A stretch of DNA of 64,000 nucleotides from Symsagittifera roscoffensis. Lineage: Eukaryota > Xenacoelomorpha > Acoela > Convolutidae. The notes beneath the pieces are model-generated. The model saw nothing but the letters and a program-made list of their open reading frames with translations. It ran no database searches and was not told where the DNA came from. The translations under genes were made by a program, and so were the position numbers. The stretch covers positions 58,352,338 to 58,416,337 of the forward strand of contig NC_087064.1 of assembly GCF_963678635.1 (NCBI RefSeq), given 5' to 3'. Below are positions 45,632-55,234 of this stretch, in pieces; within the stretch, counting starts at the first letter, position 1, and the number at the start of each line of letters is the position of its first letter.

Positions 45632-47362
45632 TCAGCCTATACTTAAGTAATATTTCTTGTGTAGGTATACTTGTATATTCGTATCAGAGAATATCACGTG
45701 TACAAGCGCGTACAATTCTCGAGGATGCAGTCTTCCTCTGTTTGGATCGTACTTTGGAAGCGAGAGCTCCTTCACGTCCATTTCGACAAGGAAGTCCCTC
45801 AGCCTCGTCAAGGACAAGACTAGGTTCTCTGGGTCCACGTGCTGCTTCTCCGTCGCCCTCATTACCAAGAAGCACAAGTATTTTCCCGGTATCTGCGACG
45901 CCGCCGGAGGTAAGGCTGCTACGCCCCCTGACCCTGGTCTTTGCTTCCAAAGGAATTCCACGTTTTTGTATTCTCTCTTAAAATCTGCCGCTAACGCTGT
46001 CCTAAAACTCATGTCTGCGGTGATTGCTATCGCACATGTTCTGTTTGTGAGTATGAAATCACTGTCTGTTAGTATTATGTTACTTGAATATTCATTTGGT
46101 AAGTTAAAATATGACTCAACTACCCTGCCTATGTCAGGTTTCTTAGGTTCTTCGCCTGTTTCTGCTTCTAAGTCTCCTGTTTCTCTTGCTATTCTTAATT
46201 TTTTTATTATCAAGTTTTCAGTGTGGGTAAGTCCTACCCCCACTCCCCGGACAAAAATATCCATCGACGTCCCCTTCGATCGCATACCGGGTATCAAGTC
46301 GAGATTAGAAGCTGGAATGAGTAGTCGTCCTTCCTGGGCAGCCCAGGAAGGATCATCTCGTTCGGTCTTGATGTATTTCATGCTTTCACGATCTACGTCT
46401 TGAATCGTGACGCTGGTCTCCTCTGGATCCGAGGTCGTTTCATTCAGCCACTCTAAGACACGCAGGTTCGTCAAGCCTTGTTCATATGACTGCTGTTGCT
46501 CGTCGTCGAATTCTACCTCGGGTTTCGACCAGTCGTCAACCCACTCATCGTCGTGATCATCGACTATGTCAATGTCTTGTGACACAGTTATTTCCTCTAG
46601 ACCCACTACTTCCTCCACTATCTTCTTTAGATCTATCCTATCCACTACAAAGTCGTCACCGTAAGGATTGTATTTCTTTCTTGGTCTCATCCCGTCTTTC
46701 TGACGAGTCTGTATGGTGAACGGAAGATCCGGTTCCAAGTTCTTGGGAACCTCTATCTGTTCGGGATCCTGCCAATCTTCCTCTGCGTAGGGTAAGGTTT
46801 CATCGTCCGCTTCGATCTGTTCGTTTGGATCCAGGTCCAGCGGTGTATCCGTACCTTCCTCTACGACTTCGTTTCCATCGTTCTTCTCCCTGGTGCCTTT
46901 TTCATTGACCTCACAAGCAGGATTCATCATTAGATAATCCCCTTCTTCCATGTCTGCAGGTATACACCAGTATTCTGTCGATGGATTGTGTGGCTTGATG
47001 TTCTCGTAGTGGGCGGCTCGGCCAGTACTCAGTCTATAAAAGCGTCCGTCCTGGTGCACCTCTGTAATCATGAAGGGTCCCCTCCACTTTTTTAGGAGCT
47101 TCTTTGTCCCTTTCGGTGGTATAACGTTCTGAAATACCCATACGTAGTCTCCCACCGAGTAAGCCTTTGCACCAGCTGCTTTCTTGTCGAATTTTTTCCT
47201 CTGCCTTGCCTGTGCCTGCTGAGTGTTTCGTCTACACAAATCGTTCAGCTCCTGTTGGCGTTTGATCACATCCCTCACGTAGACCTGTGGGGACGTTTTC
47301 TTTCCCTCATATTCTGGGTAGAAGAAGGTTAAGGGTAAAGACTTTTCGTGTCCAGTTAGCAT
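45632..47362 (-). pseudogene. Pol C-terminus of element B: integrase GPF module, acidic tail, macrodomain-like module
   Basis: 576 residues continuing the integrase after a 1-nt insertion near 47365. Residues 1-120 are the integrase C-terminal region with GPFMITEVHQDGRFYRL (95-111). Residues 120-360 are an acidic linker, then MDIFVRGVGVGLTH. Residues about 429-571 look like a macrodomain of the OARD1/TARG1 type: AITADMSFRTALAADFKREY (beta strand then the Asp-Met loop), GVAALPP, GKYLCFLVMR, ENLVLSLTRLRDFLVEMDV, ELSLP, HPRELYALVHVIF, IQVYLH. Where that family normally has an I-G-C-G-L-D loop, this protein has YDPNRGRL, so the usual catalytic aspartate and glycine loop are missing. It may bind rather than hydrolyse, or act on another ligand. 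It ends KKYYLSIG. Confidence 0.75.
46232..46256 (-). promoter_or_regulatory. Candidate central polypurine tract in pol tail of B
   Basis: In sense a T-run followed by TTGTCCGGGGAGTGGGGGTA. It shares GTCCGGGGAGT with the block just before the 3' LTR. The same place is conserved in A (25406-25430) and C (about 330-355). It codes IFVRGVG here, but the same nucleotides code LSGE elsewhere in pol, so the DNA motif rather than the peptide is constant. Confidence 0.45.
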
Positions 47363-50300
47363 ACATGTGTGGACTGATTCCAGTGGTGGAGTGTTGCGTG
47401 CTATTATATGCTCCCATCACCTGTGGAAGATATCTGTCCCAATCGGTCATATACCTGGAACAATATACTCTTAGCATCGACACTAACGTCCTGTTTTGTC
47501 TTTCCACTAAGCCATTCGTCTGAGGGTGGTATGTCGTGGAGTGAGCCTGAGCGACCTGTGAGCGTCTCATAAGCTCTTTCGTAAGCTCTCCTACGAAAGC
47601 CGTTCCATTATCCGATTGAAACGTCATCGGACAACCATGTCTTGCTATCCACGTATTGATCAGGTGGTCGCATGTCTCTTCCGCCGAGGCAGTTATGCAG
47701 GGCACGGCCTCTGCATACTTCGTAAAATGATCTATCATGACCAGCACCTGATTGTAACCATTGTCTGTCATGCATATCTTTTGGTGATCTATTTGCACCA
47801 CCTCGTTGAATTCAGACGACTCGATTGATTGTAAAGGAAATCGCAACTTCCTTGGATCCTTGACCTGTTGGCATGACAGACATGCTGTTACCCATTTCTC
47901 GCATGCCTTTTTCATCCCAGGCCACTCAAAGCGCTTCAGGATCCTCTGATATACTTTGTCGATCCCCTGATGGCCCATTTGATCATGTGACCTGAATAAA
48001 AGTTCTGTCAGATAGAGTTGCGGTAACACCTTCGCGTTATACTTGTATAGGACTCTGTCTTCCTCCCTTCTTTTGCAAGCCACAATCCCGTCCTTGTTCA
48101 AATATAACCTCCCTTCCTTCTGCATGAAGTATTGTCTCAGGATGCGATAACTATCTTCCTCGAGGTCCCCTTTATCCGGAGAACCATTCTCGATCCACCC
48201 TTTCAGGTTGCTTGTCATGCGATCATTTCTCTGCGCTCTTAGAAGGTCCGAGAGTCTGTATCTCGCCATCAAGTACGTCTTCATGACCCTCATCTGACTA
48301 TTCAGCTCCTTGGGCTGATGTGTGTCTTCTTCCATCTTAACGCACCAAATCTTCGCCAACGGTTGTGTTTCTTGTTCAAACGGCAGAAGATCAGTCCTGA
48401 CTACCTCCTTCTGCGGCAACAGGCTTATCGAGCGTTTCGATACCGCTATTGTCTCCAAGTCATCCGCTGCGTTGTCAAAGACTCTTTCGCTTGGTATAAG
48501 GTAGCGATCGCTGTCAGGATCCTGGTACACCTCTCTGTCCAGGTTCCTTGCCCGAGTTTCCACTAGTAGCGTGTGTATCGCTAGTTCTGACAGTTCTGAT
48601 CCCGAGCTCGAATTCCTGTCTGAATAGGTGTCCATTCCTGAGCTTCCTGAATTATCCTCCGTCGAAGAGGTTGTGCTGGAGACTGCACGCTCCTCCAGAT
48701 CCTGTCTGTGCTTTCTTTGCATCCATCTGAACTCCCAGGACAAAACCTTGTTCTCTAGGTCCTGTTTCTCATCAGGAATTTTCTCGTTTATCTCAGACTC
48801 CCCGGACAAATTTTCTTGTCCCGGGTGTTGATCTTGTGATCGCTGGTTCTTCTCATTATCCTTCTCCCCGGACAAATAGTCTTGCAGCAGATTTTGTTCT
48901 ACCTCTTCACCCTCTTTATCCCGGTCCACAAAGGTGACGGTTTTCTTTCGCTTGCTGCTCCCCTGTTCTTTTTGTCCGTAAGAAGTACTGGTTAAAATCT
49001 CTTGGGGTATTGAGGATACTAGTTGCTGAACTATTGTCCTACAATCCCTCTCGTTCTCTTCGTGCTGTCGTCTGGACGGCATGATCTTCACCTTCTCACT
49101 GACTGTTAGCGATGCCACTGCTGCTGTCCACTCGGGGTCATCTCTGGTCACTTCTCTTTCTAACAATCCACCCAGCATCCGCATCACTTGCGGTGTGACT
49201 TGCACCGTTTTATCCAATAATGAGAGGCTGTTTATGTTCATGCGAGAGAGTTCTTGCTGGACCAGGTTCGAGCGCAGCAACAGATCCAAGGGGACCGGGT
49301 CCTCCTTGGATAGGATCTTTATCTCGGCTGCTTTCTCTACAGGTAACTCAGGGTGCCCTGGAATTGGATGTCCAGACTTATCCAACCATCTCGTTAAGGG
49401 AAGCGCTTCATAAGTTTCTTTGTCCAGAAACGAGAATCCCTCCTTTATTTCCGCCTGATTGGCCTGCTTCTGCTCCAATCTTTCATAGAACTCAGTTTTC
49501 TTGCTGAGGCTGTCAGCATTCTGGTGTTTATCACGCATCCTATGTTCGATTATCATATGGTAGCCATCCAATCTTACTATCCATCTACCAATATAACTCT
49601 GATCCATCGAGTAGGTTTTCAACCAGGATAACGCTCTGTTGTCCACGCGTAACTTGAAGGGAGCGCTCCCCAAGTATGCACGGTACTTTTCCACGAAGGT
49701 GACTACTGCAAACATTTCTGCCTTTGGTGCGCCATATTTCATCTCTGTGTCACTCAAGACCTTGCTGCCGTATGCAATGGGACGGAGAACTGTTCTTCCG
49801 TTCCATTCTTGCTCTTGATGCAAGATTCCTGAGATGGCCACCACCGATGCGTCTGTGTCGAGAGTATACATGCCCTTTTCTGTAGGCATGCCCAGCACTG
49901 GCGCTTCGCACAGTTCCCGCTTTATGTTCTCGAAAGCAACCTGTGCCTCATCGTTCCATTCGAACTTTTTCCCTTTGTTGCGCATCAGCTTCTGCATCGG
50001 ATACACCTTGTCCGCATATCCTTTTATGAATTCTCGGTAGTAATTGGCAAACCCTAGGAAGCTCAGGAGCTGTGTGTCCGTCCTGGGGGCCATCCATGTC
50101 AACACTGCTTCCACTGCTTCCGGGTCCGGCCTCACACCATGCCTATCCACCATTCTTCCGGGGTACTTTATCGAATCCCTAAGGATTTCACATTTCGACG
50201 GTTTGCACTTTAATCCTGCTCTTTTCATGCATCCAAAGACCTCATCGAGCCTATCAATGTGGTCTTCCAGGGTCGGTGTCGCTATGACTACGTCATCCAC

Positions 50301-50591
50301 GTAACACATCACGAGATTCCCGTACTTCTTGGTCACTTTCGTCAAAGCCTGAGCCATCAGTCTTTGAAAAGTGGCCGTTGCATTGCACAAGCCGAAGGGC
50401 ATCCTCTTCCCCTGGTACAATCCCAATTCGCACGCGAATCCGGTTTTCTCTCTGTCCTTCTTTCGCAGAGGGACCTGCCAGAAGGCAGAACCTAAGTCCA
50501 ATGTGGTGAAGAACTTGGCATCACCAAGTTTAGATAGGCTCTCGTCTATTCGCGGTATCGGGTACGCATCTTTTATCGTTACCGCGTTCAA
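47307..50591 (-). pseudogene. pol of element B: reverse transcriptase, RNase H, acidic linker, integrase
   Basis: 1,094 residues. RT: TTLDLGSAFWQVPL (Asp32), RMPFGLCNATATFQ, CYVDDVVIAT (YVDD 97-100). The usual Trp of QWKRMPFG is Gly61 and LGRMVD has become PGRMVD, signs of decay. RNase H: LDTDASVVAISG (from 244), KAEMFAVVTF, LRVDNRAL, KHQNADSLSK. An acidic linker (about 365-770) follows, with two LSGE-coding TTGTCCGGGGAG motifs. Integrase: HDQMGH (His869, His874), CLSC (904, 907), core Asp935, Asp994, Glu1030, i.e. D-x58-D-x35-E. It is joined to Gag-PR by a frameshift in the G5 run at 50622-50626 plus a TGA nearby, and to the tail by a 1-nt insertion near 47365. The two shifts compensate, so Gag-PR and tail share a frame. 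Confidence 0.9.
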
Positions 50592-53500
50592 ATAACGAAA
50601 GTCGCATCAAAATCTAAGCTGCCCCCTTTCTTTTTCGCCATTACTACCCCGCAAGCCCATGGCGATTTCGAGGGTTCTATCATGTCGTATTCAAGCAACT
50701 TTTCTATTTCCGCTCGGCACGCTTCCGATTTGTGTGGCGTCATTCGTCTTGCGCCTTCTCTATGGGGAACGGCGCCCTCTTCTAGTTCGATTTCGTGTTC
50801 GACGAAATTACAGCAACCGATATCCGCCTTATGTTTTGAAAATACATCTGCGTTCCGATTTAGGAGGTCCCGCAATTTTTCGAAATCTCCCTCACCTATT
50901 TTCCCTTTTAAATGTTCTATCTCTGGCAAAATCGGTTTGTCAGATTCTAGTTCATATGACGAGGGGCGTTCCGGAAAATTCGAGCAGCTTGATAAGCCGT
51001 CGTCCGTTTCGGATTTCATTGAAAACAATTTATGAATAGATTTTAATTCATTAATCCTCTTTAAAATTTTATCTTTATTGGCATGATAAGGACAGTCTTT
51101 CACACTATATTTCTTCGAGTTTTGTGTCTCCTCATAGTCGGTCCTCATCGGCAAAGCGTAGCCAAGCTTCTTTCCACGCTGGATTGAAACCCTGGTGTCC
51201 AGTGTGTTCACCAACACACTGACACACAGTCCGTTTCGCGTTACCGAGAAGCTCCGGCCTAAAATCACCGAACTCTGACTATTTGGATTCGGTACTAAGC
51301 AAACCTGTTTACTATCACTTAACGAATTCAAATTTCTCTTTCTAAAAATTGCTACCACAGCTTGTCCTGGTTGTAGTTTTACTTTTCTATCCAAAAAAAT
51401 TGGTACCTTGTTTTCGTCTGTTATTATCCTATTAATTGGTTTCTTAACATACTTTCGGTCCGGGTTCCTAATCCGTATCAGACCGTTGTTCAAGTCAATC
51501 ATCACGTCAAAATTCCTGGCAAAATCTCTGCCCAAGATGAATTGGTCGGCGTCGTCCAGATTCTCTACCACCAGGAAGCTCATCCAAAGATCCCGTCCTC
51601 CCATGTGGAGGACCGTTATTGGTGTTCTTCCGGCTACGTAGATAGCTCCTCGATTGGCTGCGGCCAGTCGGAGATTCGTTGGAATTAGATCTTCCCGCGT
51701 GAAGCCCATTCTTTCCCAAGTTTTTATCGGCATCACACTCACTACCACTCCTGTGTCCAGAAGCCCTGTGACTACGATTTTCTTTCCGTTGGTGTCGAGC
51801 AGATGTGCGGTCACATCTGCTTCGTACCCAATGTGTACCGCGTCTTGTTCCATCATGGCGTCATGGCCTATCCTGCGGACTTTGAGTTCCTCCTCACCCA
51901 AATAGATCTGCCCCATTTGGTCATCATCTGTTGTTACATAAGTCCTGGTGTAGATACTGATTCCTTCCACGTTCAGCATTATTTGATACGGCCCATAGAC
52001 CTCCAGGTAGCGTCCATGAAGTTTCTTCATGCGAGGGCCACCCGTCCTTATTAGTGCTCGCACACATCTCGACTCGGTGCGTGGCTCCACCTGCCTCAGA
52101 TAATCTGCATATGTGTCCAAATGCATCAAAGTGAACTCGGATGGTTCACTCAGATTTCTTATTACCTGGTGTCCAGCCACTGAGATTATCGAGTGTATCT
52201 TGTTTCCTTGCGGCACCATGCCGAACCTCTTACCGGAGATCACTTTAAGTTTCATGTTTAAACTGCTTGGTGCTTTCGTTTCTTCAAACTCCGTTGCTTC
52301 GAAGGTATTCAGTTGCTCCTGAAGCTTCTCATTTTCCAGTTCAAGTTTCACTTTTTGTTCGATCTCTTTCGTCACCAATTCCTGTTGTACTCTATTTAGA
52401 GCATCCCTTTCGGCTGCCTTATAATCGATCTTGAAGTCATCAGCCGCAGTTGCTGGTTCCGGCTCACGTGTCTCCTCTGTTACCGCTTGCATTTTCTTTG
52501 CCGCCAGCTCTTGAGGTTTATCCTTTCTGCGTGCCTCCGCTTCACTCAAAAGTCGAGCCTTGCTGGCTTTCACTCCTGACAAAGCTTCTTCATGTCTTGG
52601 ATGCTTAATGTCTGCCACTGCATCCCAGAATTGCGGACAATCTGATTTAAAATGACCTTCCAAGTTGCAAAAGAAACACCTCGGGCCGAATTTTGCAATT
52701 ACTCCTCTCATGAAATCCTCATGGTCCAATTCCGACGCATCTTCGTCCTCGAGGCTAAAGCCTATTGCTTTCATGCCTTGTTTGTAAGCTGGGCATGCTG
52801 ACACATGATGGTCCGTTGAACTGCAATTAGCACAAGAGCGTCTCTTGTCCATGTCATCCCTCGGTTTGTACCAATTGTTCCCTTGGTTTGCTGGTCCGTT
52901 GTTAAAATTGCCATAATTGTTCTTGTAATATCCAGATCTCGAAGGAGGTTTCAACAAAAGATACTCTTTTGACTTGAGCCTCAACTCCTCCGGTGTTGGC
53001 GCATTGGTTGATAGTGGTGTGTAATGCGTTGCTAGCATCGTGCGAAGTTCATCATTCTTCACACCATCGATGAATTTTGAGGCTACGGCCAGGTTCATCC
53101 TTCGGTTTGACTCATCTGGTTGGCTGCGTCTTCTCAGCATTTCCATATCATCGAGAAATTTGTCTATCGTTTCATCTTCTCGTTGCTTCCGTTTCTCGAA
53201 GCGCATCATCGCCTGGTGCCCCTGCACCCCTGATCCGAAACGGGTTAACAAGATTTTGAAGATTTTCTCAGCAGTGTCACAATGATATTGCTTCTTGGCC
53301 ATTACACAGTTCAGGGCTGTCCCTTCTAAGTTGTTGGTGAGCGCGCTGCATTCCTGTCTCTCCGACAAGTCCTCTTCCTCGAAATGCAGCTTCATTACCT
53401 CTATCCAGGTATCAATACAGCCATCAGATTCGTCTTTGTAGCATCTTGGTTTCTTAAAGACTCTTCTGGACTTCTCACTGCGTTCATTGGTTCTGGATAA

Positions 53501-55234
53501 CCCTGTCAGGAATGTCTCCAAAGACCTGTTTAGGGGTTCAAATGCTGTGGCCATTGCCGTAGCATCCCTTGAGTGTCCCGCCTGAGTGTCCTCACACCTC
53601 GTCAAAGGCTCTGTATGCGGTGCATCCCTGCAATCCGAATCACCGTGAGTGTTTCCCGCTTGGCCCACATGACTCCTCCTCGGGCTTGCATGCCCCCTGT
53701 TGCCGGAATCACTTCTCCCAGTCGCATGTGTGCCTTGCCTTGGTCGTTCGTTAGAGGTCTGTCTGTTCCCCGTTGAACTTGCTCTACTGTTCGGGCCCCA
53801 TGCTCCATTACCCCTTGTGGCATAGCCTGATGAACTGCCCCTTCCTCTAGTGGATCCATACGTCTTCCTCTTTTGATGTTCATTGAAGTTCACCCTCGGT
53901 TCCCTGCTGGGACCTCCCGAGTTCGGTTCTCCTTCTTTTGGTCCACTCTTGTTGCTTAGTAGCCCGTCCAACCTATCCATGATAGCCTGAGTTCGCCTCT
54001 CCATCATCGCGTCTATCTTTGTGTCAAGAGTCCCAAGAGACTGCTCTTGCTGAATTCTTAACTTCTCCATGTCGTCTCTCAAGCGTAACTCTCGCTGTTC
54101 CGCCTCTCTTGTCATTCGCGACAAGTTCCTTCCCATATGTTCGTCCGTTCTTTCTTTCAAGCGTTTTTCGCTCCTGCCAACTTCTTGTCTATTGCGGTTT
54201 ATTTCTTCCCGCAGACTTTCTCTTTCAATGTGAACTGCTCTTTCTAGTTCACTCATCCTTATTGACATCTGTTCATTTTGTTCTCCTAAACTGTCCACTA
54301 TGTTGTTTAAGGCTTCTTCTAGTGCTGCCCCGTTTTCCACGAGTGGCGTTACTAGTGGCGGTGTAACCCTGTCGGTCCCAGGTAGCTTCGTGCTGGTCGA
54401 GATCCGGGCCTTGACTCTCTGTCTCGACGTCTTCTCATTATCTATTTCAGGATCCGCTAACGCGTTGCCTAGCCCTCTGGTTCTACTCTCTCCAGTCTTT
54501 GGCTCTGAACTTGTCATAATCGCGAAGTCTTTTGACTGGCCCGGTGTGTTTGCCTCTTTGCTTATCGTTGTCACTACACCAAATTTGTCCATGGTTCCAG
54601 TCTCTCTTCCGACGTATGCCTCGTTCTCCTGGATCGAACTATTCATGCTGACCTGCGATCCAAAGTCCCCTTGCTCCTCTTCATCCTCTTCCTCCTGGGA
54701 TTCAACTTCGTTCCCTGCGCCTCCTCCCATGGTGAATGGAAAGATGTTTCCGAAGGTGTTCTTCATTCTTTCGGAGAACGATGATGACGTTGTTTTTTTC
54801 CCAGTTCCGCCAGCCATCATAGTGTTGTCTGTCGGAGATCTTCTCGTTGCCGCTACTTCAGTTGAGATTTCGGACAGTTCCGACATCTCTTCTCGATCCA
54901 GCGTCCCGGTGGAAGTGGCAAAATCATGGCCTTGTTCTACCGGAGTAGATTCACTCGCCAGCCTTCTGCCTCTCCCTTCCAGTCCATTTTCTTCCTGGTT
55001 GTCGTTCATGGTATGGTCCGTATTGACCTCCACTTCTAAAAGTTCTTTACGCTCTTCTGAGGTCTTCTGACTTCTCGTTTCAACCATTCTGCCTGAAACC
55101 GTCTCCCCTTTGTCGGACCGGGATCGCTTGATCCAATCCACAAAAGGATCGGTCATCGTTTTTCTTTGTTTTTCAGGTATGAATTTCCTAGAGCTATTAC
55201 CTCGTTTTGGTATCCTTGACTTGTCTAGACTCAT
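50588..55234 (-). CDS. Gag, protease and start of RT of element B
   Basis: 1,548 residues from Met55234. Residues 1-300 are polar; a coiled coil spans about 300-425 (LREEINRNRQEVGRSEKRLK); a Gly/Arg/Ser-rich part 430-560; a capsid-like helical region about 570-765 with DTWIEVMKLHFEE and FLDDMEMLRRR. CCHC knuckles: CANCSSTDHHVSAC (801-814) and CFFCNLEGHFKSDC (853-866), both C-x2-C-x4-H-x4-C, for RNA binding. Retropepsin: GLLDTGVVVSVMP (Asp1160) and QFILGRDF (about 1231-1238). RT begins near 1430 with MTPHKSEACRAEIEKLLEYD and MIEPSKSPWACGVVMAKKK, then the frame is lost at the G5 run. Gag and protease appear fused in one frame without an intervening stop. Confidence 0.9.
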   Translation of the reverse strand: MSLDKSRIPKRGNSSRKFIPEKQRKTMTDPFVDWIKRSRSDKGETVSGRMVETRSQKTSEERKELLEVEVNTDHTMNDNQEENGLEGRGRRLASESTPVEQGHDFATSTGTLDREEMSELSEISTEVAATRRSPTDNTMMAGGTGKKTTSSSFSERMKNTFGNIFPFTMGGGAGNEVESQEEEDEEEQGDFGSQVSMNSSIQENEAYVGRETGTMDKFGVVTTISKEANTPGQSKDFAIMTSSEPKTGESRTRGLGNALADPEIDNEKTSRQRVKARISTSTKLPGTDRVTPPLVTPLVENGAALEEALNNIVDSLGEQNEQMSIRMSELERAVHIERESLREEINRNRQEVGRSEKRLKERTDEHMGRNLSRMTREAEQRELRLRDDMEKLRIQQEQSLGTLDTKIDAMMERRTQAIMDRLDGLLSNKSGPKEGEPNSGGPSREPRVNFNEHQKRKTYGSTRGRGSSSGYATRGNGAWGPNSRASSTGNRQTSNERPRQGTHATGRSDSGNRGHASPRRSHVGQAGNTHGDSDCRDAPHTEPLTRCEDTQAGHSRDATAMATAFEPLNRSLETFLTGLSRTNERSEKSRRVFKKPRCYKDESDGCIDTWIEVMKLHFEEEDLSERQECSALTNNLEGTALNCVMAKKQYHCDTAEKIFKILLTRFGSGVQGHQAMMRFEKRKQREDETIDKFLDDMEMLRRRSQPDESNRRMNLAVASKFIDGVKNDELRTMLATHYTPLSTNAPTPEELRLKSKEYLLLKPPSRSGYYKNNYGNFNNGPANQGNNWYKPRDDMDKRRSCANCSSTDHHVSACPAYKQGMKAIGFSLEDEDASELDHEDFMRGVIAKFGPRCFFCNLEGHFKSDCPQFWDAVADIKHPRHEEALSGVKASKARLLSEAEARRKDKPQELAAKKMQAVTEETREPEPATAADDFKIDYKAAERDALNRVQQELVTKEIEQKVKLELENEKLQEQLNTFEATEFEETKAPSSLNMKLKVISGKRFGMVPQGNKIHSIISVAGHQVIRNLSEPSEFTLMHLDTYADYLRQVEPRTESRCVRALIRTGGPRMKKLHGRYLEVYGPYQIMLNVEGISIYTRTYVTTDDDQMGQIYLGEEELKVRRIGHDAMMEQDAVHIGYEADVTAHLLDTNGKKIVVTGLLDTGVVVSVMPIKTWERMGFTREDLIPTNLRLAAANRGAIYVAGRTPITVLHMGGRDLWMSFLVVENLDDADQFILGRDFARNFDVMIDLNNGLIRIRNPDRKYVKKPINRIITDENKVPIFLDRKVKLQPGQAVVAIFRKRNLNSLSDSKQVCLVPNPNSQSSVILGRSFSVTRNGLCVSVLVNTLDTRVSIQRGKKLGYALPMRTDYEETQNSKKYSVKDCPYHANKDKILKRINELKSIHKLFSMKSETDDGLSSCSNFPERPSSYELESDKPILPEIEHLKGKIGEGDFEKLRDLLNRNADVFSKHKADIGCCNFVEHEIELEEGAVPHREGARRMTPHKSEACRAEIEKLLEYDMIEPSKSPWACGVVMAKKKGGSLDFDATFVI

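Noticed and set aside
54300-55070. Long plus-strand open frame opposite gag of B (256 codons), and similar plus-strand frames opposite ORF2
   Set aside because: Serine/leucine-rich antisense shadows of a minus-strand gene with verified motifs.
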